DNA of 64,000 nucleotides from Cohnella zeiphila (lineage in GTDB: Bacteria > Bacillota > Bacilli > Paenibacillales > Paenibacillaceae). Both the position numbers and the translations under genes were made by a program. Positions 51,441 through 60,385 of the stretch are shown here, piece by piece. The notes beneath the pieces are model-generated. The model made no database searches and was not told the DNA's origin. It saw only the letters and a program-made list of their open reading frames with translations. Location of the stretch: NCBI RefSeq assembly GCF_014212055.1, contig NZ_JACJVO010000008.1, forward strand, positions 121,923 through 185,922, written 5' to 3'. Each line of letters opens with the position of its first letter. Within the stretch, counting starts at the first letter, position 1.

Positions 51441-52718
51441 ATGAGAAATTCAGGCATTCCCGCGGACTTTATCAAGTCGGCTTCCAGCAATCCCATCGTG
51501 ACGACGCTGTTCGCGGCGGATCCGTCGGCCCACGTCTGGGAGGACGGCAAAGTTTATATTTACGCTTCCCGCGACATGGATCCGGCCCGAGGCTGCGATC
51601 TGATGGACCGCTATCACGTCTACTCCTCGGAGGATATGGCGAACTGGGTGGACGAAGGGGAGATTCTTCGTTCGGACGACGTAAGCTGGGGTCGCCCGGA
51701 GGGCGGCTTCATGTGGGCGCCGGATTGCGCGTACAAGAACGGGACGTATTATTTCTACTATCCGCACCCGAGCGGATCGAACTGGAACGATTCGTGGAAA
51801 ATCGGGGTGGCGACCAGCCGTCATCCGGCGACCGGATTCGTCGACAAGGGTTTTATCGAGGGGCTTGGCGGATTCGCGATGATCGATCCGTGCGTGTTCG
51901 TGGACGAGGACGGACGCGCCTATATGTACTACGGCGGAGGCGGCAAGTGCGAAGGCGGCGAGCTGGGCGACGACATGATGTCCATCCGGGGCGGGATGAG
52001 GCCGATGGAAGGGCTGGAGGACTTTCACGAAGCGGCGTGGATCTTCAAGCGGAACGGCCTGTACTACTTGACCTACGCGGATAACTTGGACAACAACAAC
52101 CGCATGAGGTACGCCGTCAGCCGCCATCCGCTCGGTCCGTGGGACTACAAAGGGATCTTCCTCGAGCCGACCGGCTGTTCGACTACCCACGGTTCGGTCG
52201 CGGAGTTCAAGGGCCGGTGGTACTTGTTTTATCACAACCAGGACATATCCGGCCAAGGCAACCTTCGGAGCATGTGCGTCGACGAGCTGCATTTCGAGGA
52301 CGACGGCAGCATCCGTACGGTCGTGCAGACCAAGGAAGGAGTCCGGTCGACGGGAAGCGCGCCGGTCCCCGCAGCGGACGCGGTCACGTATGCGCCCGTA
52401 TCCGGCAGCTCCGCCGGCGGGCTGGCCGAAGCCGGAGCTTACGCTCAGTTCGAACGGATCGACGGAGGACGGGGAGGCCGAGCGGCGCTATACATTCGCT
52501 ACGCGACGGATGAGCGGCTGGGCAAGCTGAGGCTGACCGTCAACGGCGCCGACGAATCGCTGCTCAATTTTCCGTCCGGCGGGGGCGCGTCCGACTTCTC
52601 CGGCCGGGCCAGCGTCACGGTACGCTTGCAGCCGGGGACGGACAACGTCGTCCGCTTGACCGGCGGGCAGGGAGACGTTCGGCTGGAGAGCCTGACGGTC
52701 GTCCTCCTGGACGATTAA
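51441..52718 (+). CDS. GH43-family glycoside hydrolase with C-terminal CBM-like domain
   Basis: A 425-residue five-bladed propeller enzyme. The general base Asp is in AADPSAHVWEDGKVYIY (D27), the pKa-tuning Asp in MIDPCVFVDEDG, and the acid Glu in FHEAAWIFKRNGLYYL. Residues 330-425 form a CBM6-like beta domain. Typical activities are alpha-L-arabinofuranosidase, beta-xylosidase or galactan hydrolase; no signal peptide is seen. CAGGAGG is 9 bases before ATG 51441. It is 172 bases after the sulfatase. Confidence 0.87.
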   Translation: MRNSGIPADFIKSASSNPIVTTLFAADPSAHVWEDGKVYIYASRDMDPARGCDLMDRYHVYSSEDMANWVDEGEILRSDDVSWGRPEGGFMWAPDCAYKNGTYYFYYPHPSGSNWNDSWKIGVATSRHPATGFVDKGFIEGLGGFAMIDPCVFVDEDGRAYMYYGGGGKCEGGELGDDMMSIRGGMRPMEGLEDFHEAAWIFKRNGLYYLTYADNLDNNNRMRYAVSRHPLGPWDYKGIFLEPTGCSTTHGSVAEFKGRWYLFYHNQDISGQGNLRSMCVDELHFEDDGSIRTVVQTKEGVRSTGSAPVPAADAVTYAPVSGSSAGGLAEAGAYAQFERIDGGRGGRAALYIRYATDERLGKLRLTVNGADESLLNFPSGGGASDFSGRASVTVRLQPGTDNVVRLTGGQGDVRLESLTVVLLDD

Positions 52719-52730
52719 TCCAAACCGATG

Positions 52731-52759
52731 ATAGGCCGGCCTCCCGGGCCGGCCTATCG
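52731..52759. terminator. Perfect hairpin after the GH43 gene
   Basis: GATAGGCCGGCC and GGCCGGCCTATC pair around TCCCG. No T-run follows. It overlaps the stop of the decayed reductase frame on the other strand. Confidence 0.55.
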
Positions 52760-53107
52760 AAGGTTAGATCGCTTGCCGACAAGCGGAATAACGACGCCCG
52801 CGTTCAGCGTTCGGGTCTCCGCAAGCTTCAGCGCCATCCGATCGACGTCTTCGAACAGGCGCTTTCCGCATTCCGGAACGACCGGATGAATCCTCAATCT
52901 AAGCTCGTCGACCAGGGACACGACGAACTTCGGAAGGCCGTTCATCCGGTCCGCGAAGCCGTCCTCGTCGGTTCGGGAAGGCCAGGCTTCGGCGAACCCC
53001 TCGTACGTTCGGCGTCCCAGCAGAAGAGCGCCGCTCGCCATTTGCGCGAAAACGCGAAAAGCCGTGCCGGGCAAGCGGTAAGGCGAAACCGGAAGAGGAG
53101 CGAGCAA
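52754..53107 (-). pseudogene. Truncated dihydrofolate-reductase/RibD-C-like gene
   Basis: The - strand frame shows MASGALLLGRRTYEGFAEAW and NGLPKFVVS, hallmarks of the dihydrofolate-reductase-like (RibD C-terminal) family, then jumps directly to LVDELRLRIHPVVPECGKRLF. About 45 residues normally between these blocks are missing. Upstream of the TTG start, family-like residues (PFDWETPDLL) continue but soon hit a stop. Loss of the N-terminus and an internal deletion make a working enzyme unlikely. Confidence 0.65.
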
Positions 53108-53296
53108 ATCGGGGGTTTCCCAATCAAATGGCGGGATTTGGCGCGCAGGAAGGGGCTTCAGTGCCGTTGACAGACCCGGGGGGCGGTGATACGATCAAGC
53201 GGAGTAACGGACGGGACTTGAATCCGGCGGCTTTTTTCTTCCGGAAGCCAGGCTGTCCGGCCGCATTTTTCCATTTATAGCAAACCGCGGGCAAAG

Positions 53297-53319
53297 CTCT
53301 TCTGATAGAAGAGTTTTTT
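53297..53319 (+). terminator. Intrinsic terminator or attenuator just upstream of the MATE gene
   Basis: CTCTTC pairs with GAAGAG around TGATA and is followed by TTTTTT on the + strand. It ends 28 bases before the likely start of the exporter, and no + strand gene precedes it closely, so an attenuator role is possible. Confidence 0.6.
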
Positions 53320-53347
53320 AAATTTGACAAGAAGAGAATGTGATGAC

Positions 53348-54739
53348 GTGACTGGGCGAGGCATAGGCATCCGGGTACAGGCCTATCTGGAAAAGCATCT
53401 CACCGGCGAATCGATCGATTACCGGCAGATTATTGCACTCTTCATTCCGATTCTGATCGATCAGGCGTTCATCGTAAGCCTCGGTCTGGTCAATACCGCG
53501 ATGATCAGCTCGTCGGGCGTGGCGGCGGTCAGCGCCGTGAACATGGTGGATTCGCTGAACTTCTTTATGATCAGCGTATTCGTCGCCGTCTCGACGGGGG
53601 GAACGGTCGTCGTCGCCCAATACAAGGGCAACGGCAACAACGAGATGGTGTCGCGCTCGGCGGCCAGCGCCGTCTCGACGGTCTCGCTGCTGGCGGTGGC
53701 CATCGGCCTGATCATGACGCTGTTCGCCAAGCCGCTTCTGCACATCCTGTTCGGGCAAGCCGAACCGGACGTCGCTTCCAACGCGCATACGTATATGATC
53801 GGGAGCGGCATCTCGTTCTTCGGAATCGCGATCGTCGAAGCGGTGTGCGGGGCGCTCCGGGGAATCGGCCGCACCCGGACGTCTCTGATGCTCTCCCTGA
53901 TCATGAACCTGACTTATGTCGTGCTGAACTTCGTGATGATCAACCTGCTGCACATGGGCGTGCTCGGCATGTCGATCGCGATCAACGTGGCCCGGTATTC
54001 GGCCGCCGCTTACGCGATCTACTACATGGTCAAGAAAGACCCCAACCTGCGTCTGCGAATCCGGGATATGGTTCATGTGAACCTGGCGATGCTGCGCAAG
54101 ATCCTGTTCATCGGCATTCCGTTCGCGGCGGAGCAGATGTTCTTCAACGGTGGGAAAATGCTGACCCAGGTGTTCATCGTCAGCATGGGCACGTACGCGA
54201 TCGCGACGAACGCCATCTGCTCCTCGTTCGCCGGCGTGACCCAAATTCCGGCCAACGCGCTCGCGTTGACGACGGTTACGGTCGTCGGGCAGTGCATGGG
54301 CCGGCAAAACATCGCCGACGCCCGCAAGTTCACCAAATCTTTCCTGATGATGTCCTCGCTGTTTCTGGCGGTAATGGCGATCTTGCTGTTGTCGCTGTTC
54401 CACCCGCTGGTCAGCTTGTTCCACCCTCCTGCCGAGATCGTGGACGATATTTTCCTGATCACGCTGATCAACGCTCTCGCGCAAATTCCGCTCTGGGCGA
54501 TCAGCTTTCTGACGCCTTCGGCCTTAAGGGCGGCAGGGGATTCAAAGTATACGTCCGTCGTCTCCATGCTGTCGATGTGGCTGTTCCGGATCGTGCTCGG
54601 CTACATTCTGGGGATCGTGCTCGACTTCGGCATCGTCGGCGTCTGGGCGGCCATGAACACCGAATGGGGCGTTCGCGGGCTGCTCTTCCTCCGGCGCTTT
54701 TACGGACAGAAGTGGTATAAGCACAGGCTTATCGATTGA
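53348..54739 (+). CDS. MATE-family multidrug efflux transporter
   Basis: A 463-residue membrane protein of about 12 transmembrane helices with the two-fold MATE repeat. FIPILIDQAFIVSLGLVNTAM and AVNMVDSLNFF near the N-terminus and GGKMLTQVFIVSMGTYAIATNA in the second half are typical of NorM/YoeA-type sodium- or proton-driven exporters. GTG 53348 gives the family-like N-terminus; TTG 53324 would add 8 residues. Neither has a good Shine-Dalgarno, which with the upstream terminator suggests controlled expression. Confidence 0.9.
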   Translation: MTGRGIGIRVQAYLEKHLTGESIDYRQIIALFIPILIDQAFIVSLGLVNTAMISSSGVAAVSAVNMVDSLNFFMISVFVAVSTGGTVVVAQYKGNGNNEMVSRSAASAVSTVSLLAVAIGLIMTLFAKPLLHILFGQAEPDVASNAHTYMIGSGISFFGIAIVEAVCGALRGIGRTRTSLMLSLIMNLTYVVLNFVMINLLHMGVLGMSIAINVARYSAAAYAIYYMVKKDPNLRLRIRDMVHVNLAMLRKILFIGIPFAAEQMFFNGGKMLTQVFIVSMGTYAIATNAICSSFAGVTQIPANALALTTVTVVGQCMGRQNIADARKFTKSFLMMSSLFLAVMAILLLSLFHPLVSLFHPPAEIVDDIFLITLINALAQIPLWAISFLTPSALRAAGDSKYTSVVSMLSMWLFRIVLGYILGIVLDFGIVGVWAAMNTEWGVRGLLFLRRFYGQKWYKHRLID

Positions 54740-54925
54740 TTGGAGAAAATAGGGAGTTCACGGGGGCGGGTTTCCGCTTCCGTTTTTTTGCATTTGTCAT
54801 GCAGGCGTTAAAATTGTCCGCCGCCCCATGGTTGCCGCTAGACGATGCTTGTCCCCCGGTGGTAAGCTACAAGCGTCGAAAGCGATATCCGACAAAGCTT
54901 CAAGGCGGGGAGGCCGTGAAATCTG

Positions 54926-55942
54926 ATGTATTCCGTATTGGTCGCCGAGAACGAGCCCTGGGTATTGCGGGGCATCGTCGACATGGTCGGGGCGGTCGGG
55001 GACGAATTCGAGGTCGTCGGCGCCTGCGGCAACGGGGAAGAGGCATGGAGCATGATTCACGAATCGTGGCCCATGCTGCTGATCACCGACATCATGATGC
55101 CGCGGCTGGACGGCTTGTCGCTGGTCAAGCGGCTGGCCGAGCAGGGCACGTCTCTCGTGTCCATCATCATCAGCGGCTACGACAACTTTCAATACGCCCA
55201 GAAGGCCATCACCTACGGGGTTTCCGAGTATCTGCTGAAGCCGGTCGAATTCGACGTCCTGGCGGAAGCCTTGAACCGTTCCAAATCCAAGCTCGAATCG
55301 CTGAAGGATCTCCACGAATACGTTCTGAAATTCCAGACGCTGCTCGACAATCGGCAGGCGCTGCCGCCCAAGCAGGCGCTGCTGAAGCAAGCCGATCTTC
55401 TGCAGTCGGTGCTCCGAATGAAGCATACGAGCCGCAGCGCGCGCGCTCACCTGCTGCGAATCTTCGACAACAAGCTCGGCATGCTGCTGGACGATAGCGG
55501 CATCGTTTATCAGAAGCCCGCCCTGTACAACTCCGACGACGACCCGGCCATCCTGCGCTACTACTCGGACCTGCTGGAGAAGTGGTACCTCGCGGGCGCG
55601 ACGCTGGCCCAATCGGCCGTCCCGGATGCGATCGAACAGTCGTGCCGGTATATCAAAGACCACTTCAAGGAGGAACTGACGTTGTCCGAGATGGCCGAAC
55701 GGACCAACTTCAGCGTCTCCCACTTCAGTACGCTGTTCAAAAAGCATACCGGAAGCTCTTTCGTTAACTACGTGAACGGCTTGAAGGTCGACGAGGCGAA
55801 GAAGCTGCTCCGCTCTACCGCTTATTCCGTATCCGATATCACGGAAATGGCCGGTTTTTCGACGACGCCTTATTTTTCCAGGGTATTCAAGTCGACGGTA
55901 GGTCTCTCGCCTCTCGAGTACAGGAAGAGGATGGGTTCATGA
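54926..55942 (+). CDS. AraC-type response regulator with an altered acidic pocket
   Basis: A 338-residue regulator. The receiver has D55 (LLITDIMMPRLDG) and the Lys in YLLKPV, but the acidic pair is E8-N9 (VLVAENEPW) where DD is usual. A short linker and the AraC domain (FSVSHFSTLFKKHTG, MAGFSTTPYFSRVFKSTVG) follow. It precedes its kinase (ATGA overlap), the opposite order to the pair at 32340. The probable target is the importer promoter at 57824. Confidence 0.92.
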   Translation: MYSVLVAENEPWVLRGIVDMVGAVGDEFEVVGACGNGEEAWSMIHESWPMLLITDIMMPRLDGLSLVKRLAEQGTSLVSIIISGYDNFQYAQKAITYGVSEYLLKPVEFDVLAEALNRSKSKLESLKDLHEYVLKFQTLLDNRQALPPKQALLKQADLLQSVLRMKHTSRSARAHLLRIFDNKLGMLLDDSGIVYQKPALYNSDDDPAILRYYSDLLEKWYLAGATLAQSAVPDAIEQSCRYIKDHFKEELTLSEMAERTNFSVSHFSTLFKKHTGSSFVNYVNGLKVDEAKKLLRSTAYSVSDITEMAGFSTTPYFSRVFKSTVGLSPLEYRKRMGS

Positions 55943-57771
55943 ACTGGCTTTACCGTTTCTCCATCAAAACCAAAATCCTGGCGCTGGTTCTCTCCGTCAG
56001 CTTTGTCTCGATCGTCCTGATGGCCGCTTTTACGTCGGCCTATTATACCGCTTCGGCTAAAAAGGATTTTTACCTGATCGCCCAGGATTCGACCTCCAGA
56101 ATCAATCACCAGCTCGACCGCTACTTCAATCAGATCGCGCAGTCGACGTACGCTTCGATTGCCGGGCCGCTGCCGACCAACCCGCTTCTCGGCGACAACC
56201 CGGAGAGCGGGATGCTGCAGAACTGGCTCAAATCCGGCAGCCGGTTTACGCAGGCGCAGCTCTCGCTGGTCGAAGGCATTCTGACGCGGTACATCGCCAT
56301 CAACGACTCGAACATTCTCGGCATCGTCCTGCGATCCTTGGACAACCGGCTCGCCTTCTCCCAGGACAACAATCTGGCCGGAAGCAAGACGGCGCCGTGG
56401 GTGACCGCTCCTCTGTCCGACCGTCTCCGGGTCGTCCCGTCCTACTTCGACCGCGGAAGCACGACGGCGACGACTTATCCTTTCATCACGTTAATCATTC
56501 CCGTTTTCGACCCGGACACGGTGAAGATGGTCGGCAATCTGGATATCGCCTTGTCGATCTCCGAGGTGGCCAATATTCTCGGACAAGCGCGTTTGGGGCA
56601 AACGGGCTATTTTTTCATCGTCGATTCCGATCGAAGGATCATTTATCATCCCGACCTCGAGCTGGCCGGCCAGTACGTGGACAACACCTCGCTCAGAGGC
56701 ATTCGGCTGACCGAGGGCGACGATACGATGAAGCGGAACGGCAAGACGATTCTCTTGACCGGCAATCATTCGGGCGCGACGGGCTGGAACGTCGTGGCCT
56801 ACGTGCCCATGAACGAGATGGCGACCGGACTTCACGTCGCCCGCAACTCCACCTGGCTCATCATGGCCGGCATGATCGTTCTGTCGTCTTTCTTCATCCC
56901 GCGGCTCGTCGGCCGGCTCGTCCGCCCGATCCTGCGCCTGCGCAATCTGATGAAGCTGGTCGAGACGGGGGACGTCGCCGTAAGCGCGGAGGTCATTCCC
57001 GGAAGAGACGAGATCCAGCAGCTGAACGGCAGCTTCAACCGGATGACCGCGAGGCTGAACGAGCTGATTCATACGGTTCATGACCTCGAGATGAAGGAAA
57101 TGCAGCTGCAGCTGAGGCAGAAGGAAGCGGTCATTCAGGCGCTGCAGAATCAGATCAACCCCCACTTGCTTTACAACACGCTGGAAATCATCAAAAGCAT
57201 CGCGTTCATCGAGAGAGTTCCCGCCATCGAGAAGATGGCGGCCAATCTGGCCGGCGTCTACCGGTACACGTCCAAGATGCCCGGAATGGAAGTTCCGCTG
57301 CGGGACGAGCTGCGCAATCTCCGAAGCTACCTGGAGATCGTTCACATCCGCTTTGCGCCCAAATTCAAGAGCGAGATCGAGGTGGACGACAGGTACATGG
57401 ACTGCCGTATCATCAAGCTCTCGATTCAGCCGCTTGTGGAGAACAGCGTCAAGTATGCGGTCGAGCCGAAGAACGGCAGCGTCGCGATCCGGATCCGCGC
57501 GTTCGAGGAGAACGGCGATCTGATCGTCGAAGTGGCCGACAACGGCGACGGGTTCGCCGAAGATACGCTGCACGAGATGAACGAGCGGCTGCGATTGGCG
57601 GACGGGCAGGCCGGACGGTTCGCCGAGGAGGAGTCGGTCGGCATTCTCAACGTCCATGCCAGAATGACGCTGAACTACGGGGCGCCGTACGGCGTAACCA
57701 TTCGATCCCTCCCGGGCATCGGCAGCGCCGTCTCCCTGCGATTCCCGAAAAAGACAAACGACAGTCCGTAA
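55939..57771 (+). CDS. Sensor histidine kinase, YesM family
   Basis: A 610-residue kinase with helix 1 at about residues 12-35, an extracellular dCache-like sensor (QTGYFFIVDSDRRIIYHPD), helix 2 at about 300-325, HAMP, H409 in NQINPHLLYNTLE, and an HATPase (VADNGDGF, ESVGILNVHARM). It should phosphorylate the regulator encoded just upstream in response to an extracellular sugar or phosphodiester. The start overlaps the previous stop by 4 bases. Confidence 0.93.
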   Translation: MNWLYRFSIKTKILALVLSVSFVSIVLMAAFTSAYYTASAKKDFYLIAQDSTSRINHQLDRYFNQIAQSTYASIAGPLPTNPLLGDNPESGMLQNWLKSGSRFTQAQLSLVEGILTRYIAINDSNILGIVLRSLDNRLAFSQDNNLAGSKTAPWVTAPLSDRLRVVPSYFDRGSTTATTYPFITLIIPVFDPDTVKMVGNLDIALSISEVANILGQARLGQTGYFFIVDSDRRIIYHPDLELAGQYVDNTSLRGIRLTEGDDTMKRNGKTILLTGNHSGATGWNVVAYVPMNEMATGLHVARNSTWLIMAGMIVLSSFFIPRLVGRLVRPILRLRNLMKLVETGDVAVSAEVIPGRDEIQQLNGSFNRMTARLNELIHTVHDLEMKEMQLQLRQKEAVIQALQNQINPHLLYNTLEIIKSIAFIERVPAIEKMAANLAGVYRYTSKMPGMEVPLRDELRNLRSYLEIVHIRFAPKFKSEIEVDDRYMDCRIIKLSIQPLVENSVKYAVEPKNGSVAIRIRAFEENGDLIVEVADNGDGFAEDTLHEMNERLRLADGQAGRFAEEESVGILNVHARMTLNYGAPYGVTIRSLPGIGSAVSLRFPKKTNDSP

Positions 57772-57823
57772 ATTCGGATAAAAAGATCGTAAGATGCGGA
57801 AAAAACGGCTCGGCCCGGGACGA

Positions 57824-57868
57824 TATAATGGCACTGTCAGCCGAATGACGATAATCGAATCGGGGAGG
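57824..57868 (+). promoter_or_regulatory. -10 box and ribosome site of the fourth importer
   Basis: TATAAT (57824-57829) is perfect but the position 17 bases upstream (AAAAAC) is not a -35 box. GGGGAGG at 57862-57868 is 9 bases before GTG 57878. Confidence 0.5.
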
Positions 57869-57877
57869 TCGACAACC

Positions 57878-59473
57878 GTGAAGAAGGCGGTTGCAGGAGC
57901 GATTGCGCTCAGCTTGGCCGTATTGACAATGGCGGGCTGCGGCAGCAACGGCAACAACGGGAGCCATGCAGGCGAGGCGAGTTCCGCTGCGCCGACTGGC
58001 AGCAATGCGGGCGAAGCGAGTTCCGCTGCGCCGGCTGGAAGCAAGGCCGACGACATGTCGGACAAGATCAAGATCGAGATCATGGCGGCATCGTGGACGG
58101 GCGGTGGCTGGCCGGACAACAATCATCCGATCATTCAGTATATCGACAAGAAGTTCAACGTCGATCTGCAAATCCAGTGGGTGCCGAACGCCAACTTCGT
58201 GGAGAAAATGAACGTCGTATCCGCGTCAGGCAAAATGCCCGATGTCATTCGTCTCGATCCGACGATGTTCCAGAAGTGGGTGGGCCAGGGCGTCTTCCTC
58301 GATCTTCAGCCTTATTTGTCCGATTACCCGACGTTGAAGAACGTCGCCACGCCGGAATCCTGGGCGCTGCTGAACCCGGAAGGCAAAACCTACGCCATTC
58401 CCATCTACGAAACGCCGCAAAACAACACCTACGTCCGTTCCGACTGGATGGACAAGCTTGGCATTCCGATGCCCTCCCCGGATGAATTTACGATCGATAA
58501 ATTTTACGAAATCGCGAAAGCCTTCACGACGCAAGACCCGGACGGGGACGGCAAGCAGGACACGTTCGGCTTCTCGGCGCTCGGGAATTCGCTGCAGTTG
58601 GGCGATCCGCAGCTAATCGCGGCGTTCGGCCTCGCCAACGGCTGGAAGGAAGAGAACGGCAAGCTTGTTCCGGTAGAGACGCAAGCGGCCGAATGGACCT
58701 CGTTCCTCACTTTCATGAATAAGGCTTACAAGGAAGGCGTGCTGGACAAGGATTTTATCACGAATGCGAACTTCAACGAAAAGTACGCCCAGGGCAAGGT
58801 CGGCTTCGCTCTCGACATGCATTATCAGTTCAGCCAGACGACGAACGCTCAGCTGCAGGCGGTCGCTCCCGGCGGCAAGTTCGTCGAGCTGTCGCCTCCC
58901 GCCGGCGCGAACGGCGAGAGAGGAACGAGGACGCCGACAAGCGGCATGACGAAGGTCGTCTTGAGCAAGGACATGGATGACGAGAAGCGCGACCGGATTC
59001 TGAAAATGTTCGATTGGTGGGTGTCTCCGGAAGGAGAGGACATCATCAAGAACGGGATCGAAGGCGTTCAGTACGAGAAGGCGGCCGACGGCTCCTACCA
59101 GATGACGGATGCGCTCAAGGCGGAGGGAGAAGGGCGCCAGAGCCTTCTGTGGAACTGGGTGCTGCGCGGCAACACGAATACGTTCAACATTTATAAGTGG
59201 AGCGCTCCCGAATGGGCGAAAGGCATGGAGCAATCGATCGTGAACGCCCAGAAGTATCCTTGGAAGAACGCCTCGGACGGCTATCTCAGCGCTTCTCAGA
59301 CCTATACGGATAAGGGAGCTGAGCTGGACGAGAAATTCCTGCAAACCGTGCTCCAGATCATCTCCGGCAAGAAGCCTGTCTCCAGCATCAACGACGCGAT
59401 TGCGGAGTGGAAGCAAAACGGAGGCGACAAAATCATCGAGGAAGTCAATGCCGCTTACCAAGCCGGCAAGTAG
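57878..59473 (+). CDS. Carbohydrate ABC transporter, extracellular solute-binding lipoprotein
   Basis: A 531-residue lipoprotein of the long LipO type. Signal peptide MKKAVAGAIALSLAVLTMAGC with lipobox MAGC; the linker holds a short repeat (AGEASSAAP twice). An EF-hand-like calcium loop DPDGDGKQD is in the binding domain (about residue 220), as in the protein at 3287. GTG 57878 was selected by its ribosome site. The permease starts 9 bases after the stop, without a stem-loop. Confidence 0.92.
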   Translation: MKKAVAGAIALSLAVLTMAGCGSNGNNGSHAGEASSAAPTGSNAGEASSAAPAGSKADDMSDKIKIEIMAASWTGGGWPDNNHPIIQYIDKKFNVDLQIQWVPNANFVEKMNVVSASGKMPDVIRLDPTMFQKWVGQGVFLDLQPYLSDYPTLKNVATPESWALLNPEGKTYAIPIYETPQNNTYVRSDWMDKLGIPMPSPDEFTIDKFYEIAKAFTTQDPDGDGKQDTFGFSALGNSLQLGDPQLIAAFGLANGWKEENGKLVPVETQAAEWTSFLTFMNKAYKEGVLDKDFITNANFNEKYAQGKVGFALDMHYQFSQTTNAQLQAVAPGGKFVELSPPAGANGERGTRTPTSGMTKVVLSKDMDDEKRDRILKMFDWWVSPEGEDIIKNGIEGVQYEKAADGSYQMTDALKAEGEGRQSLLWNWVLRGNTNTFNIYKWSAPEWAKGMEQSIVNAQKYPWKNASDGYLSASQTYTDKGAELDEKFLQTVLQIISGKKPVSSINDAIAEWKQNGGDKIIEEVNAAYQAGK

Positions 59474-59482
59474 GTCGACGGT

Positions 59483-60385
59483 ATGATGACGCACGGTTAT
59501 TGGCGCAGGGCGCTTCCGGTTTACTTGATGATTTTGCCGGGTCTATTGTACTTCATCGTTTTCAAGTATATCCCGATGTTCGGCGTCTCGATCGCGTTCA
59601 TGGATTACAGCCCGTTCAAGGGGATCGGCGGCAGCGAGTGGATCGGATGGGACCAATTCCGCCGCCTGTTCTCCGAAGGAGATTTCTGGCTGCTGCTTCG
59701 CAACACGCTGGTGCTGAACCTGCTGGACGCGCTGATCTTCTTCCCGGCGCCGATTCTCGTTGCCCTGCTGCTGAACGAAGCAAGAGTGAAGTGGTTCAAG
59801 GGAGCCGTACAAACGATTTTGTACGCTCCCAACTTCATCTCCTGGGTCGTCATTGTCGGGATTACCCTCCAGCTGTTCGCCACCGGCTCGGGAGCGATCA
59901 ACAACTTGCTGGAGAGCTGGGGGTACGACCGCATCGAGCTGATGACGGACCCGCATTACTTCCGCTGGGTGTGGCTGCTTCAGAACATCTGGCAGGGCTC
60001 GGGCTGGGGCGCCATTATTTTTCTGGCCGCCTTGTCCGCCGTCGATCCGGCGCTGTACGAAGCGGCCGAGATGGACGGCGCTAGCCGTCTGCGCCAACTG
60101 CGGCACATTACGCTGCCCGCTTTAAGCGGTGCGATCGTCATCCTGTTCATTCTGCGGATGGGCCACATCATGGATCTCGGCTTCGAGCACATCTTCCTGC
60201 TGCAAAACCCGATGAACCAGAACGTTTCCGAGGTGTTCGAGACGTTCATTTACAAGATCGGCCTGAACCAGGGAGATTACAGCTATTCGACCGCGGTCGG
60301 CTTGTTCAAGTCGGTCATCGGACTCGTGATGGTGCTGACCGTCAACAAGCTGGCCAAGAGGCTGGGGCAGGAGGGGGTCTTCTGA
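59483..60385 (+). CDS. Sugar ABC transporter permease (LplB type)
   Basis: A 300-residue permease with about six helices, the segment FGVSIAFMDYSPFKGI after helix 1, and the EAA loop YEAAEMDGASRLRQLRHITLP. It shares TGATG with the next gene (the stop overlaps the start by one base). ATG 59483 is close to the previous stop; an ATG at 59486 is an alternative. Confidence 0.92.
   Translation: MMTHGYWRRALPVYLMILPGLLYFIVFKYIPMFGVSIAFMDYSPFKGIGGSEWIGWDQFRRLFSEGDFWLLLRNTLVLNLLDALIFFPAPILVALLLNEARVKWFKGAVQTILYAPNFISWVVIVGITLQLFATGSGAINNLLESWGYDRIELMTDPHYFRWVWLLQNIWQGSGWGAIIFLAALSAVDPALYEAAEMDGASRLRQLRHITLPALSGAIVILFILRMGHIMDLGFEHIFLLQNPMNQNVSEVFETFIYKIGLNQGDYSYSTAVGLFKSVIGLVMVLTVNKLAKRLGQEGVF

Noticed and set aside
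53324..53329. TTGACA before the MATE gene as a -35 box
   Set aside because: No -10 box lies 16-18 bases downstream, and such a start would fall inside the coding sequence.
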